Assembly (NCBI GenBank): GCA_002402375.1
Contig: DHFT01000039.1
Location: forward strand, 13,642 to 77,641
Source: Elusimicrobia bacterium UBA4817
Lineage (GTDB): Bacteria; Elusimicrobiota; UBA8919
DNA length: 64,000 bases
Reading direction: 5' to 3'
Shown here: piece by piece, positions 44,412 through 52,884 of the stretch
How the letters are laid out: the number at the start of each line of letters is the position of its first letter
Numbering within the stretch: the stretch's first letter is position 1
Position numbers and translations under genes: made by a program
Notes under the pieces: generated by a model
The model's database searches: none
What the model saw: only the letters and a program-made list of their open reading frames with translations
Told to the model about the DNA's origin: nothing

Positions 44412-46277
44412 TTAGTCCCACAGATACAGATTTATCCCGCCTGAAAATGTTCTTCCGGGAAGCGGATAATCTTCTCTCGCGAAATATCTTTTGTTAAAAA
44501 TATTTTCACAGGAAAAATAAACTTCTGCCTGAAGAATTTTCCGGCTTACTTTCAAGTTCGCAAGAGTATATCCTGGAATTTTTGGTTTCTCTATTTTATG
44601 TGTGTATTCAACACCGAGTTTTGTTTGAAGTTTCAGTGGTGCTAAATAATTCAGAAAATAATTCAAGCGATGTTTTGGTGTGTATTGCAAAATTTTATAT
44701 GTTCCCCCCTCCTGTTTCCCTTTACTTTCAAGGAAGGTATAATTCAAACTCTGTGTCAGTTTTTTCACAATACTACTTTCTGCTTCAATCTCAACTCCTC
44801 TTGAAAAAACCTTGCCGACATTTGAAGGTGTCCATATACCAGTTTCATCAGGCGCCCATTGAATAAAATCCTTTACATCGCTGTAAAATAGTGTTATCTT
44901 TGAAACCAGAATTTCTTTTAATTTATACTCAATACCAAAATCACTCCCAACAGATGTTTCAGGTTTTAAGTTTGGATTTCCCGGCATAAATGGGTCAGGC
45001 CAGTATAAATCATTAAATGTTGGTGCCCTGAAAGCCCGTCCAATGGTTGAAGAAAGTTTGAAATTATTGTTGATTTTGTAGATATTGACAATCCTCGGAT
45101 TCAACTGCCCACCAAAAACATTGTTGTAATCGTATCTTGTTCCAATTGTTGTTGTCATCGGTTCAAGATTAAATGTTTTTTGAGCAAAAATTGCAGAAGC
45201 GTCTGTCCATTTGTCAATATCGGTTGTTTTGGTAATTTCATTCTTTTTCTTATATCTGTCGTTTTTTCCCTCAACTCCTGCAGTTATGTCATACAAAGTA
45301 TCAATCTGTATATTTGCTCCAAGGGTTTTTGAGATACCAATATCATCATCAGGTGAAAAATCCCAAGTTTCAGGATGTGTATCCGGGTCTTTGTAATGAA
45401 GATTATTCTGCTGAAAATAAATTTTGGATTGCAATTTTGTTTCATTCGCAATCTCTTTTTTGTAATTTAACTCGTAAGATTGTTTGGTTGTTTTTTGATT
45501 AGCATTTGGCGTCTCTGCTGTTTTTTCTTTTTCATTGTCATAATCAGCAAGTTTTGTGAAATTTCGTCCAGGTGTTTCAAGTTCTGATGTTAAGAAACCG
45601 TTGCTTAAAGAGATTTCTCCGTATTTTTCTAAATCATAACCGATTTTTGCGGAAAAATCCGTTGAATCATAATCAGAATTATCCCTGAAACCGTCCGTTA
45701 TATTTTTCCCGCCCGATAAACATAAGTTTGCTTTTCCCGGCATAGCGGTAAAGTTCATTTTGTAATTTTGCGTGTTGAAACTTCCCTGCTCAATGCCGAT
45801 TTCGGTTTTGGGTTTTACGGCGGTTGCTTTTTTTGTGATGATGTTGACAACACCGCCCAAGGCATTTGCGCCGTAAAGGGCGGACGCCGGACCGCGCAGT
45901 ATCTCAATCCGTTCTATATTTTCAGACGGAATTTCGGTAAGATTTGCCGAACCCAGCGATGTGTCGTTAACCGTGCGGCCGTCAACCATAACAAGTACCT
46001 GCTGTGCGGAAGCCCCGCCGCTTCGGATTCTCAGTTCAGATTGCGAACCGAGTGTGCCGTATTTTGAGACCTCTACAATACCGGTTTTATTTTTCAGAAT
46101 TTCACCGACATTTTTTGCGTCGGAATTTTTTATTTCCTCTTCCGATATCACGGTTATATTTGTCGCTGTTTTTTCAACAGAAACCTCTTTTCTTAATCCG
46201 ATAAACACTGCTGTTTCCTGTGCATAAAGCACACCCATTCCCGCTAATAGTATTGCTCCCCAAAAAACTTTTTTCAT
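44412..46277 (-). CDS. btuB: TonB-dependent cobalamin receptor BtuB
   Basis: 621 residues, usual length. After a signal peptide (MKKVFWGAILLAGMGVLYAQ) comes a TonB-box-like segment and the plug: NITVISEEEIKNSDAKNVGEI, LRGPASALYGANALGGVVNI. The 22-strand barrel ends in GGINLYLWD with a terminal aromatic region. Position behind a cobalamin riboswitch and btuFCD makes cobalamin or cobinamide the likely ligand. Shine-Dalgarno GGAGG at 46285-46281. No tonB-exbBD is in the window. Confidence 0.92.
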   Translation of the reverse strand: MKKVFWGAILLAGMGVLYAQETAVFIGLRKEVSVEKTATNITVISEEEIKNSDAKNVGEILKNKTGIVEVSKYGTLGSQSELRIRSGGASAQQVLVMVDGRTVNDTSLGSANLTEIPSENIERIEILRGPASALYGANALGGVVNIITKKATAVKPKTEIGIEQGSFNTQNYKMNFTAMPGKANLCLSGGKNITDGFRDNSDYDSTDFSAKIGYDLEKYGEISLSNGFLTSELETPGRNFTKLADYDNEKEKTAETPNANQKTTKQSYELNYKKEIANETKLQSKIYFQQNNLHYKDPDTHPETWDFSPDDDIGISKTLGANIQIDTLYDITAGVEGKNDRYKKKNEITKTTDIDKWTDASAIFAQKTFNLEPMTTTIGTRYDYNNVFGGQLNPRIVNIYKINNNFKLSSTIGRAFRAPTFNDLYWPDPFMPGNPNLKPETSVGSDFGIEYKLKEILVSKITLFYSDVKDFIQWAPDETGIWTPSNVGKVFSRGVEIEAESSIVKKLTQSLNYTFLESKGKQEGGTYKILQYTPKHRLNYFLNYLAPLKLQTKLGVEYTHKIEKPKIPGYTLANLKVSRKILQAEVYFSCENIFNKRYFAREDYPLPGRTFSGGINLYLWD

Positions 46278-46326
46278 TTTTCCTCCAAAATTTTTATTTA
46301 CTATTTTTCCATTTCTACTTTTAACC

Positions 46327-46407
46327 TGACGCGTAGCGTCACACTGAACTTGATTCAGTGTCTCGTTGAGAGATGCCGAAACTAGTTCGGCATGACACTT
46401 CGTGTCA
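46327..46407. repeat. Four-hairpin repeat between riboswitch and btuB
   Basis: Four adjacent palindromes: TGACGCGTAGCGTCA (46327), ACACTGAA…TTCAGTGT (46341), ATGCCGAA…TTCGGCAT (46373) and TGACACTTCGTGTCA (46393). None is followed by a T-run. They separate the aptamer from the btuB start by about 150 bases. Confidence 0.85.
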
Positions 46408-46462
46408 CTTTTAAGTTTTTATTTTCATTTCTGCCTCCCTTTCTCTCGAAGAGAATTTTATT

Positions 46463-46606
46463 GCAGACAGACAGATTTCCTGACTCAGGTTCGTCCGAAA
46501 TTTCGCCTTCCCATCCCTATTTATCCGGACAGTGGCATTTATGAAATTTCATCCCCTTCACAGTAGCGGGACTGTTCCGGAATTACACCGGATTCCCTAT
46601 TCTGCC
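46463..46606 (-). promoter_or_regulatory. Cobalamin riboswitch upstream of btuB
   Basis: The minus strand reads GGGAATCCGGTGTAATTCCG, then CAGTCCCGCTACTGTGA, GCCACTGTCCGG, GGGAAGGCG and the B12 box GAGTCAGGAAATCTGTC. P1 pairs GGCAGA with TCTGTC. Its first 24 bases encode the last residues of btuD (RIGNPV and stop). A TTCTCTTCGAGAGAA hairpin follows at 46441-46455. Confidence 0.93.
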
Positions 46607-47383
46607 TACATTTGACACCAAAATTATATACGGTTTTTTTGATATAGGATTTTTTTCTACGACTACAACCGTTTTATAAACCTCTTCAATAATTTGATAG
46701 GTTAAAACATCCGAAGGTATTCCGATTTTATGCATATTGCCGTTATTGAGAAGCATTATTCTATCGCAGTACTCGCTTGCTAAATTCAAATCGTGCAAAA
46801 CCATCATCACCGTAAGTCCAAGGTTTGTATTTAATTTTTTTGTAAGGTCCAAAATTCTTATCTGATGCGCTATATCTAAATGCGCCGTCGGTTCATCCAG
46901 CACAAGCAGTTTCGGTTGTTGAACAATAGCACGGGCGATAAAAACAAGTTGTCTTTCACCGCCGCTTAATTCCAATATAGGACGGTTTCGTAAATTAAAT
47001 GTTTCGGTTAATAACATTGCTTGTTCAACAATTTCTTCGTCTTGTTTCGTTTCTAAAAATTGTAATTTGGAATGATATGGCGTTCTGCCTAATTGCACGA
47101 TTTCTTCCGCAGTCATGTTAAAGTATGATTCTGAAAATTGCGTCACCACAGCCATTTTTTTAGCCAGTTCGTTAAGTCCTGTTTTTTTTAGAGATTTCCC
47201 TTCAAAAATAATCTGTCCTGTCTGCGGTTTAATTATCTTACTTATCGCCCGAAGCAGTGTTGTTTTACCGGAACCGTTAGGGCCGATTATTCCGAGTATT
47301 TCTTTGTTTTTTAGTTCAAAGTTAATATCTTTTAAGACGAACTTATTATTGTATCCGCAAACAAGATTTTTTACTTCAAGCAT
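46583..47383 (-). CDS. btuD: Cobalamin ABC transporter ATPase
   Basis: 266 residues. Walker A GPNGSGKTTLL near residue 37, Q-loop VTQFSESYF, signature LSGGERQLVFIARA and Walker B LLVLDEPTAHLD. It is of the FecE/BtuD class and drives uptake of corrinoid with BtuC and BtuF. Its 3' end doubles as the 5' end of the btuB riboswitch. It follows btuC by one base. Confidence 0.93.
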   Translation of the reverse strand: MLEVKNLVCGYNNKFVLKDINFELKNKEILGIIGPNGSGKTTLLRAISKIIKPQTGQIIFEGKSLKKTGLNELAKKMAVVTQFSESYFNMTAEEIVQLGRTPYHSKLQFLETKQDEEIVEQAMLLTETFNLRNRPILELSGGERQLVFIARAIVQQPKLLVLDEPTAHLDIAHQIRILDLTKKLNTNLGLTVMMVLHDLNLASEYCDRIMLLNNGNMHKIGIPSDVLTYQIIEEVYKTVVVVEKNPISKKPYIILVSNVGRIGNPV

Positions 47384-47384
47384 A

Positions 47385-48380
47385 TTATTTCCGTTTGTTT
47401 AAGAAATAGATAAACATCATTCCGCCGATAATTCCCGTAATTACGCCGACCGGAAGTTCTATGGGTGCAATAACTGTTCTTGCAAGTGTATCACATAAAA
47501 TTAAAAATGCCCCGCCTGTTAAAAATGAGGCAATTATAAGTATTCTGTGGTCAGAGGCAATAAACATTCGGACGAAATGAGGAATGACCAAACCGACAAA
47601 TCCGATAACGCCGGCGACGGATACGGCTATGCCGGTTAACAGCGATGATAAAATAAAAAGTGCTTTTTTTGTTTTTTCGGTGTCCACACCTAAGTGCGAC
47701 GCTTCTTCTTCACCCAAAGCAAAAGCATTTAAGTCGTGACAAAAAAGATATGTTCCAAACAGACCGAATACAGATAAGAAAACTGTTATTTTTATAAGAA
47801 GCATATTCGGTTCTTCCAAAGAACCCATTATCCAGAATATAATTCCGTGAAGGTCTTCTGTTTGGGAGACAGCCATTATAAACATAATCAAAGATGATGA
47901 AATAAAACTGAGCATTACGCCTGTTAAAAGAAGTCCTTGAATTTTTAATATACCCTTTTTAAGAGTTAAAAAATAAACGAGCAAAACAACCAGAATAGCA
48001 CCCGCAAAACCTGAAACAGGCAGAGATAAAATAGATGTATGGTATATTCCCAAAACGATGTTCAAACATACGCCGAGAGCGGCTCCGCCCGAAATACCGA
48101 GTGTGTACGGTTCAACCAGTGGATTGCGGAAAAGTCCTTGCAGAATAACGCCCGCCAGAGATAATGAGCCGCCGACTGCAAAGCCCAAAATAATTCGCGG
48201 CAGACGAATATCAAAAATGATGCTGTATTCGGTAGAACCCCTGCCTTCAAAGATTGTCCAAAAAATTTTTTTTAATGGTATTCCAGAAGAGCCGACGCAT
48301 AAAGAAAAAATGCTGACAGCAAAAAGAACTCCTGCCAAAATTAATATCTGTATAGACCAACGGAATAATTTTTTATTCAT
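47385..48380 (-). CDS. btuC: Cobalamin ABC transporter permease
   Basis: 331 residues with about ten hydrophobic helices. FecCD-family motifs include RLPRIILGFAVGGSLSLAGV, FRNPLVEPYTLGISGGAALG and VIGFVGLVIPHFVRMF. It forms the membrane channel of the corrinoid importer with BtuD. The gene is separated from btuF by a 137-base spacer filled with an inverted repeat. Confidence 0.93.
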   Translation of the reverse strand: MNKKLFRWSIQILILAGVLFAVSIFSLCVGSSGIPLKKIFWTIFEGRGSTEYSIIFDIRLPRIILGFAVGGSLSLAGVILQGLFRNPLVEPYTLGISGGAALGVCLNIVLGIYHTSILSLPVSGFAGAILVVLLVYFLTLKKGILKIQGLLLTGVMLSFISSSLIMFIMAVSQTEDLHGIIFWIMGSLEEPNMLLIKITVFLSVFGLFGTYLFCHDLNAFALGEEEASHLGVDTEKTKKALFILSSLLTGIAVSVAGVIGFVGLVIPHFVRMFIASDHRILIIASFLTGGAFLILCDTLARTVIAPIELPVGVITGIIGGMMFIYFLNKRK

Positions 48381-48405
48381 TTATTTTTTCACATTCTTAA
48401 TAATG

Positions 48406-48515
48406 GAGCGAGGGAAAAATTTCTGAAGAGCCTCAATTTGCGACTTCTTTTTTCCAGGAGCAAATTGCAGAGCGACCACAAGGGAGCGTCTCAAAGAAAT
48501 TTGTTCCCGAGCGAC
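48406..48515. repeat. Large inverted-repeat element (copy B)
   Basis: Outer arms GAGCGAGGGAAAAATTTCT and AGAAATTTGTTCCCGAGCGA are complementary over about 14 bases; inner arms CAATTTGC and GCAAATTG pair too. GAGCGACC words recur. It resembles copy A at 25060-25204 in arm layout, with different stem bases. It sits between btuF and btuC. Confidence 0.75.
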
Positions 48516-48517
48516 CG

Positions 48518-49345
48518 TTATTTTTTTGGATATAAAATCTCAACAATTTCATTTAATGTTTCTGCAAAACTTACGGGCGTGGGACTGCAGAGTTTGTAAG
48601 AATCAACAATGTAAATTCGGTTATTTTCTACTGCGTTTATTGTTTTATATTTTTTCCAGATTTTTTTTTCTTCCTCAACTGCGATTCCCATAGTTGCTAT
48701 AATAATCACATCTGGATTTTGAGCAACGACCTCTTCTATGCTATAAAATCCGGTTTTGGTGTTCGCGATATTTACCCCTCCGGCAAATTCAATAAAATCA
48801 TTTATGAATGAATCTTTTGTAGCGGTAAAGAGCGGCTTTGCACCTATTTGAACAAAAACCTTTTGTCCCGCGTTAACAGAATTTTTGGTCATTGTTTTCT
48901 TTTTTATCAATTCTACGTTACCCCTTACTTTCTCAATAATTTTTTCTGCCTCTTTTCTATTACCGATAATTTCACCTAATTCCAGAAACTGACGGCAAAT
49001 TTCATTGAAATTTTTTGCATATGAAAACTGAATAACCTTTATTCCTAAATTGTTTAATTTTTTTATGGTCTTGGGATTTGTCATTGAACTTGCAATAACC
49101 AAATCCGGCTTAAGAGCGAAAATTTTTTCCAAGTCCTGCTCTATTATAGTTCCTATTTTTTCTTTGTTTTTTGCATCTTCCGGAATCTTGCAATAAATTG
49201 TATTTCCTATAATTTTATCTTGTGCATTTAAGAGATAAAGTTGTTCTGTGAGGGTTGGTCCTAACGAGATAATTCTATCGGGAAAATCGGCGCTGTATAA
49301 AAAATTAAATCCGAGCATTAAAATTAAAAATATCTTCATATACAT
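48518..49345 (-). CDS. btuF: Cobalamin-binding protein BtuF
   Basis: 275 residues. Signal peptide (MKIFLILMLGFNFLYS) and periplasmic-binding fold: RIISLGPTLTEQLYLL, KPDLVIASSMTNPKTIKKL and NPDVIIIATMGIAVEE. The ligand loop and operon context point to cobalamin or cobinamide. The start overlaps cobS by 10 bases. M1 or M3 may be the initiator. Confidence 0.9.
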   Translation of the reverse strand: MYMKIFLILMLGFNFLYSADFPDRIISLGPTLTEQLYLLNAQDKIIGNTIYCKIPEDAKNKEKIGTIIEQDLEKIFALKPDLVIASSMTNPKTIKKLNNLGIKVIQFSYAKNFNEICRQFLELGEIIGNRKEAEKIIEKVRGNVELIKKKTMTKNSVNAGQKVFVQIGAKPLFTATKDSFINDFIEFAGGVNIANTKTGFYSIEEVVAQNPDVIIIATMGIAVEEEKKIWKKYKTINAVENNRIYIVDSYKLCSPTPVSFAETLNEIVEILYPKK

Positions 49346-50049
49346 AAAATTAAAAGCACGAGGGTTTCAATTATTTCGTTTAATGCGCCTAATATATCTC
49401 CTGTAATTCCGCCGATTTTCTTGTTTATAAGTTTCAAAAAAATAAAGGAAACAAAAAATACTGCGAGCAGAATGAAAAATCCTTTCAGTTCAAAAACAAG
49501 AAAAGATATTAAAACTGCGATGATTGTAGCGATAAAAAAATCTTTTTTTGAAACGGTATCAATGAAAATTTTTCCGAGTCCTTCATTTTTTGCCGGTTTG
49601 GAAATTGTACATGCAAAAACCAGACACCACCGGCTTAAAGTCGGAAAGAGTAGTAACGACGGATATAAATTTTTTTGCGGAATGCTTTGGAGTGCAAAAA
49701 ATTTCATTCCGAGGATACAAAAAATCCCGATAACACCCATTGCTCCGATGTGGGCATCATCCATAATTCTTAAAATATCACTTTTATTTTTCCCCGCGTA
49801 AAACCCGTCAAGCATGTCGGCAAAACCGTCCAAATGAAGTCCGCCGGTAATTATAACAAGCGAGACGATAACCAGCATATCAACCACATTTTTGGAGAAT
49901 AAAAGATAACCTAAATAATTTACCGATATAAGAAACCCGCCGATAAATAATCCGATAAGCGGAAAAAAAATTGCGCAGTTTTCAAATTCTTTTTTCACAA
50001 CAGGAAAAACTGTTAAAAACCCAATTGCTGAAAGAAATTTTTTTATCAT
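49336..50049 (-). CDS. cobS: Adenosylcobinamide-GDP ribazoletransferase
   Basis: 237 residues, membrane protein with about six helices. The catalytic region reads GGLHLDGFADMLDGFYAG and then RIMDDAHIGAMGVIG, as in CobS/CobV. It joins adenosylcobinamide-GDP with alpha-ribazole. It overlaps cobT by 4 bases and btuF by 10. Confidence 0.94.
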   Translation of the reverse strand: MIKKFLSAIGFLTVFPVVKKEFENCAIFFPLIGLFIGGFLISVNYLGYLLFSKNVVDMLVIVSLVIITGGLHLDGFADMLDGFYAGKNKSDILRIMDDAHIGAMGVIGIFCILGMKFFALQSIPQKNLYPSLLLFPTLSRWCLVFACTISKPAKNEGLGKIFIDTVSKKDFFIATIIAVLISFLVFELKGFFILLAVFFVSFIFLKLINKKIGGITGDILGALNEIIETLVLLILCI

Positions 50050-51113
50050 TCTAATTTTTTACTTACACCGGCACTTTCAAAGGTTGCCATTTCTGCGAGT
50101 ATTTTACAGCCCGCATCAATAATGTTCAATCCTAATGCCGCGCCGGTTCCTTCGCCGAGCCGGAGATTCAAATCAAGCACAGGTTTTAATCCGAGATGTT
50201 TTAAGATAACATTGTGCCCTTGTTCCACGGAACAATGTGAGGCGATCAGATATTCCACGACCGTCGGCTGTAATGTATATGCCAGAAGTGCGGCTGCCCC
50301 AGAGATAAAACCGTCAATAACCACAGGAATTTTATGAGATGCTCCTGCAAGAATTACGCCGGCAAGCCCTCCGATTTCAAACCCTCCAATTTTGGAAAGA
50401 ACATCAAGTCCGTCTTTTTTATCCGGATTATTCAGAACGATTGCTTTTTTTATTGCTGCAATTTTGTTTTTTAACATTTTGTCGTCAATACCGGTTCCCC
50501 TACCAGTAATTTTTTCAACATCAACCCCGCAAATTACCGAGGTGATTGCTGAAGACGGTGTTGTATTTGCGATACCCATATCTCCTGTGCCGATGATATC
50601 AATTCCATTTTTTAATTCTTCTTCAACAAGTTCTATACCTGCTTCAATTGATTTTACTGCTTCATTCTTTGTCATTGCCGAACCTTTTGTAAAATTTTTC
50701 GTCCCAAAATTTATTTTTTTGTCTCTAAATCCTGGATTTGTAACTTCTATTTTTTCAGCAACTCCACAATCTGCGACAATAACTTTCGCACCGGTATGCC
50801 TTGCTAAAACGTTTATTCCCGCCCCTCCCCGTAAAAAATTATAAACCATCTGCGTCGTCACTTCTTTTGGATAGCAAGAAACTCCCTCTTCAACAATTCC
50901 ATGGTCACCCGCGAGTGTAAATATCACTTTTTTCTTTAGTTCCGGTTTTTCTTTTCCTGTGATTGCTACGACTTGACAAGCAAGTTCTTCAAGCCGTCCC
51001 AAAGAACCAAGGGGTTTTGTGAGATTATCCAACCGCTTCTGTGTTTGTTCTAAAAGTTTTTCATCAAGCGGCTTAATTCTATTAATAACAGTATCAATTT
51101 TTTTACTAATCAC
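50046..51113 (-). CDS. cobT: Nicotinate-nucleotide:DMB phosphoribosyltransferase
   Basis: 355 residues, typical. It has LTKPLGSLGRLEELACQV, AGDHGIVEEGVS, GDMGIANTTPSSAI and LRLGEGTGAALGLNI, whose Glu is the catalytic base. It activates the lower-ligand base to alpha-ribazole phosphate. Both neighbours overlap it by 4 bases. Confidence 0.96.
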   Translation of the reverse strand: MISKKIDTVINRIKPLDEKLLEQTQKRLDNLTKPLGSLGRLEELACQVVAITGKEKPELKKKVIFTLAGDHGIVEEGVSCYPKEVTTQMVYNFLRGGAGINVLARHTGAKVIVADCGVAEKIEVTNPGFRDKKINFGTKNFTKGSAMTKNEAVKSIEAGIELVEEELKNGIDIIGTGDMGIANTTPSSAITSVICGVDVEKITGRGTGIDDKMLKNKIAAIKKAIVLNNPDKKDGLDVLSKIGGFEIGGLAGVILAGASHKIPVVIDGFISGAAALLAYTLQPTVVEYLIASHCSVEQGHNVILKHLGLKPVLDLNLRLGEGTGAALGLNIIDAGCKILAEMATFESAGVSKKLE

Positions 51114-51790
51114 TTTTCCTCCAGTTCGTATTCTTTTATATCGGCAAAATAATGTTTCCAGAAACCGTTTTTAAGGATTTTTTCAATTTTCGTTATTTTT
51201 ATTTTTTTTCTGAAAATCGGTCCGTCATAAACATAAGTATGAAACTCGCCGTTTTCTCCGCAGGGACAAATATTTTTATTAATCAAAAATTTTAATGTTT
51301 CTCTGTCAAATTCTCTGCCGACAAAATTTTCATCAAATAAATCCGCTTTTGCACTTACAACAACTGCCTTAAAGCCAAGTTCAATAAATTGAATAGCAAC
51401 ATCTTCCGGTTTTAAGTTCCATAACGGTTCAAGCGGTGTTATCCCCACTTCATTGCATACCCTTTCAATCCAGCTTCTGTGTTCATCAAGATAGATATCG
51501 CCGAAAACCATTCCGGAAATTCCGTATTTTTCTTTTAATCCGAAAACAGCATCCTTAAATTCTTCCTCGTATTTTTTCATATCGGGACTTACCTCTTTTT
51601 GAATGACGGGAATTCCTATTGCTTCTGCCTGTGTTTTCATAAGTTTGTCGTCTATCCCGTGAAAGCATCCCCGTTTTGTCTCTTTGGATATAAAATTTAA
51701 TAAATATAAAACCTGATGTCTTTGCTGTAATGTTTTATGTAAAGCAAGACAAGAATCCTTTCCCCCCGACCATGATGAAATTATTTTTAT
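51110..51790 (-). CDS. DUF71/Dph6-like PP-loop ATPase (ATA start)
   Basis: 226 residues if read from ATA at 51790. The N-terminus IISSWSGGKDSCLALHK has the PP-loop SGGKDS. HGIDDKLMKTQAEAIGIP, GMVFGDIYLDEHRSWIERVC and FDENFVGREF follow, all typical of COG2102. Starting at the first ATG (51640) would delete the PP-loop. A strong AAAGGAGG (51804-51797) lies six bases before the ATA, which overlaps the cobU stop as ATAA. Published comparative genomics assigned a subgroup of this family to B12 salvage; reaction unproven. Confidence 0.85.
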   Translation of the reverse strand: MKIISSWSGGKDSCLALHKTLQQRHQVLYLLNFISKETKRGCFHGIDDKLMKTQAEAIGIPVIQKEVSPDMKKYEEEFKDAVFGLKEKYGISGMVFGDIYLDEHRSWIERVCNEVGITPLEPLWNLKPEDVAIQFIELGFKAVVVSAKADLFDENFVGREFDRETLKFLINKNICPCGENGEFHTYVYDGPIFRKKIKITKIEKILKNGFWKHYFADIKEYELEEK

Positions 51791-52329
51791 TTTACGCCTC
51801 CTTTAATTAAAATCGGAATACCGGCAGCCATAAGATATACTTTGTCAGCAAATTTTGAAACTGTCCTATTTGCATTTCCAAGTACATCCCTGAAATCTCT
51901 TGCAAGTTTATTTTTTGGAACGATTCCACCGCCTACCTCGTTTGAAACAATTAGTATTTTTTTATTTTTATTTTTTATCTCTTCAAGAAATTTCTTAATT
52001 TCTGCAACTATTTTTTGTTCGCTTTTGCCGTTCACCAATCGCCCGGAGACAAAAATTGTGAGGCAATCTATTATTGCCGTATTGAAGTTTTCCTTAAATA
52101 TTTCCGAAAGTTCTTTTTTAATTTCTACTGTTCGGAAATTTTTAGGTCTTGATTTTTTATGTTTTTCAATTCTTATTTTCATTTCAGAATCAGAGGGCTT
52201 TGCCGTTGCTGCGAACAATATATTCTTTTCTTTTTTAGCCCTCCCATAAGTCGTCGGACAGGCAAGTTCAATTGCAAAAGAACTCTTCCCGCTCCGGGCC
52301 CCGCCTAAAATAAAAATAATTTCACCCAT
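51787..52329 (-). CDS. cobU: Adenosylcobinamide kinase / guanylyltransferase
   Basis: 180 residues. The P-loop GGARSGKSSFAIELA opens the protein. FAATAKPSDSEMKIRIEKHK, IDCLTIFVS and VSNEVGGGIVP match CobU/CobP. It phosphorylates and guanylylates adenosylcobinamide. The start shares a base with the cobO stop. Its stop overlaps the proposed ATA start of the next gene. Confidence 0.95.
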   Translation of the reverse strand: MGEIIFILGGARSGKSSFAIELACPTTYGRAKKEKNILFAATAKPSDSEMKIRIEKHKKSRPKNFRTVEIKKELSEIFKENFNTAIIDCLTIFVSGRLVNGKSEQKIVAEIKKFLEEIKNKNKKILIVSNEVGGGIVPKNKLARDFRDVLGNANRTVSKFADKVYLMAAGIPILIKGGVK

Positions 52330-52841
52330 CAGTATTCTATTCCTTTTCGTGATTTTATGCCCGTGTAATACGGATGTTTGACAAGCCGCATATCGGTTAT
52401 TAAATCGGCAAGTTTAAGTATTTTTTTGTGAGCGCTTCTTCCCGTGATAACGATCTCCATTTTTTTAGGTTTGTTTTTTAATAAGCGAACAATTTTTTCA
52501 ACATCAATATATTTATCACGGATAGCGATGTTTAATTCATCAAGAATCAGCAAATCGCATTTTTTTTCTTTGATGATTTTTGCAATTTTTTCCAGTGCTT
52601 TTTCGCATTCGTTTTTGATATCTTCAATCTTTATGTTTTTATAGAAATGCGGGTGTTTAGATGCAAACGAATATATTTTCAGATTTTTAAGATGTTTGAG
52701 AACTTTCTGTTCCCCGTAAAATTTTTTGTCCTTAAAAAATTGTATTATGGAAACATTTTTGTTATGACCTAAAGCCCGTATTGCCAATCCGATTGCAGCG
52801 GTTGTTTTACCTTTGCCATTGCCGGTGTAAATTTGTATCAT
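52329..52841 (-). CDS. cobO: Corrinoid adenosyltransferase
   Basis: 170 residues from the ATG at 52841 (MIQIYTGNGKGKTTAAIG), with GGAG seven bases upstream. The frame stays open to 53012, but the extra 57 residues come from the riboswitch and its repeat and are not protein. P-loop TGNGKGKTTAAIGLAIRA, then LLILDELNIA and ITGRSAHKKI define the CobO/BtuR family. It adenosylates the cobalt of cobalamin or cobinamide. First gene of the salvage operon. Confidence 0.95.
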   Translation of the reverse strand: MIQIYTGNGKGKTTAAIGLAIRALGHNKNVSIIQFFKDKKFYGEQKVLKHLKNLKIYSFASKHPHFYKNIKIEDIKNECEKALEKIAKIIKEKKCDLLILDELNIAIRDKYIDVEKIVRLLKNKPKKMEIVITGRSAHKKILKLADLITDMRLVKHPYYTGIKSRKGIEY

Positions 52842-52856
52842 TTTTTCTCCATAAAC

Positions 52857-52883
52857 AAAAAACCCAACTCCAGAGAAGTTGAG
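52857..52883 (-). terminator. Terminator in the cobO leader
   Basis: CTCAACTTC pairs with GGAGTTGGG (two G-U pairs) and is followed by TTTTTTG on the minus strand, 16 bases before cobO. It fits the expression platform of a cobalamin riboswitch. Confidence 0.8.
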
Positions 52884-52884
52884 C

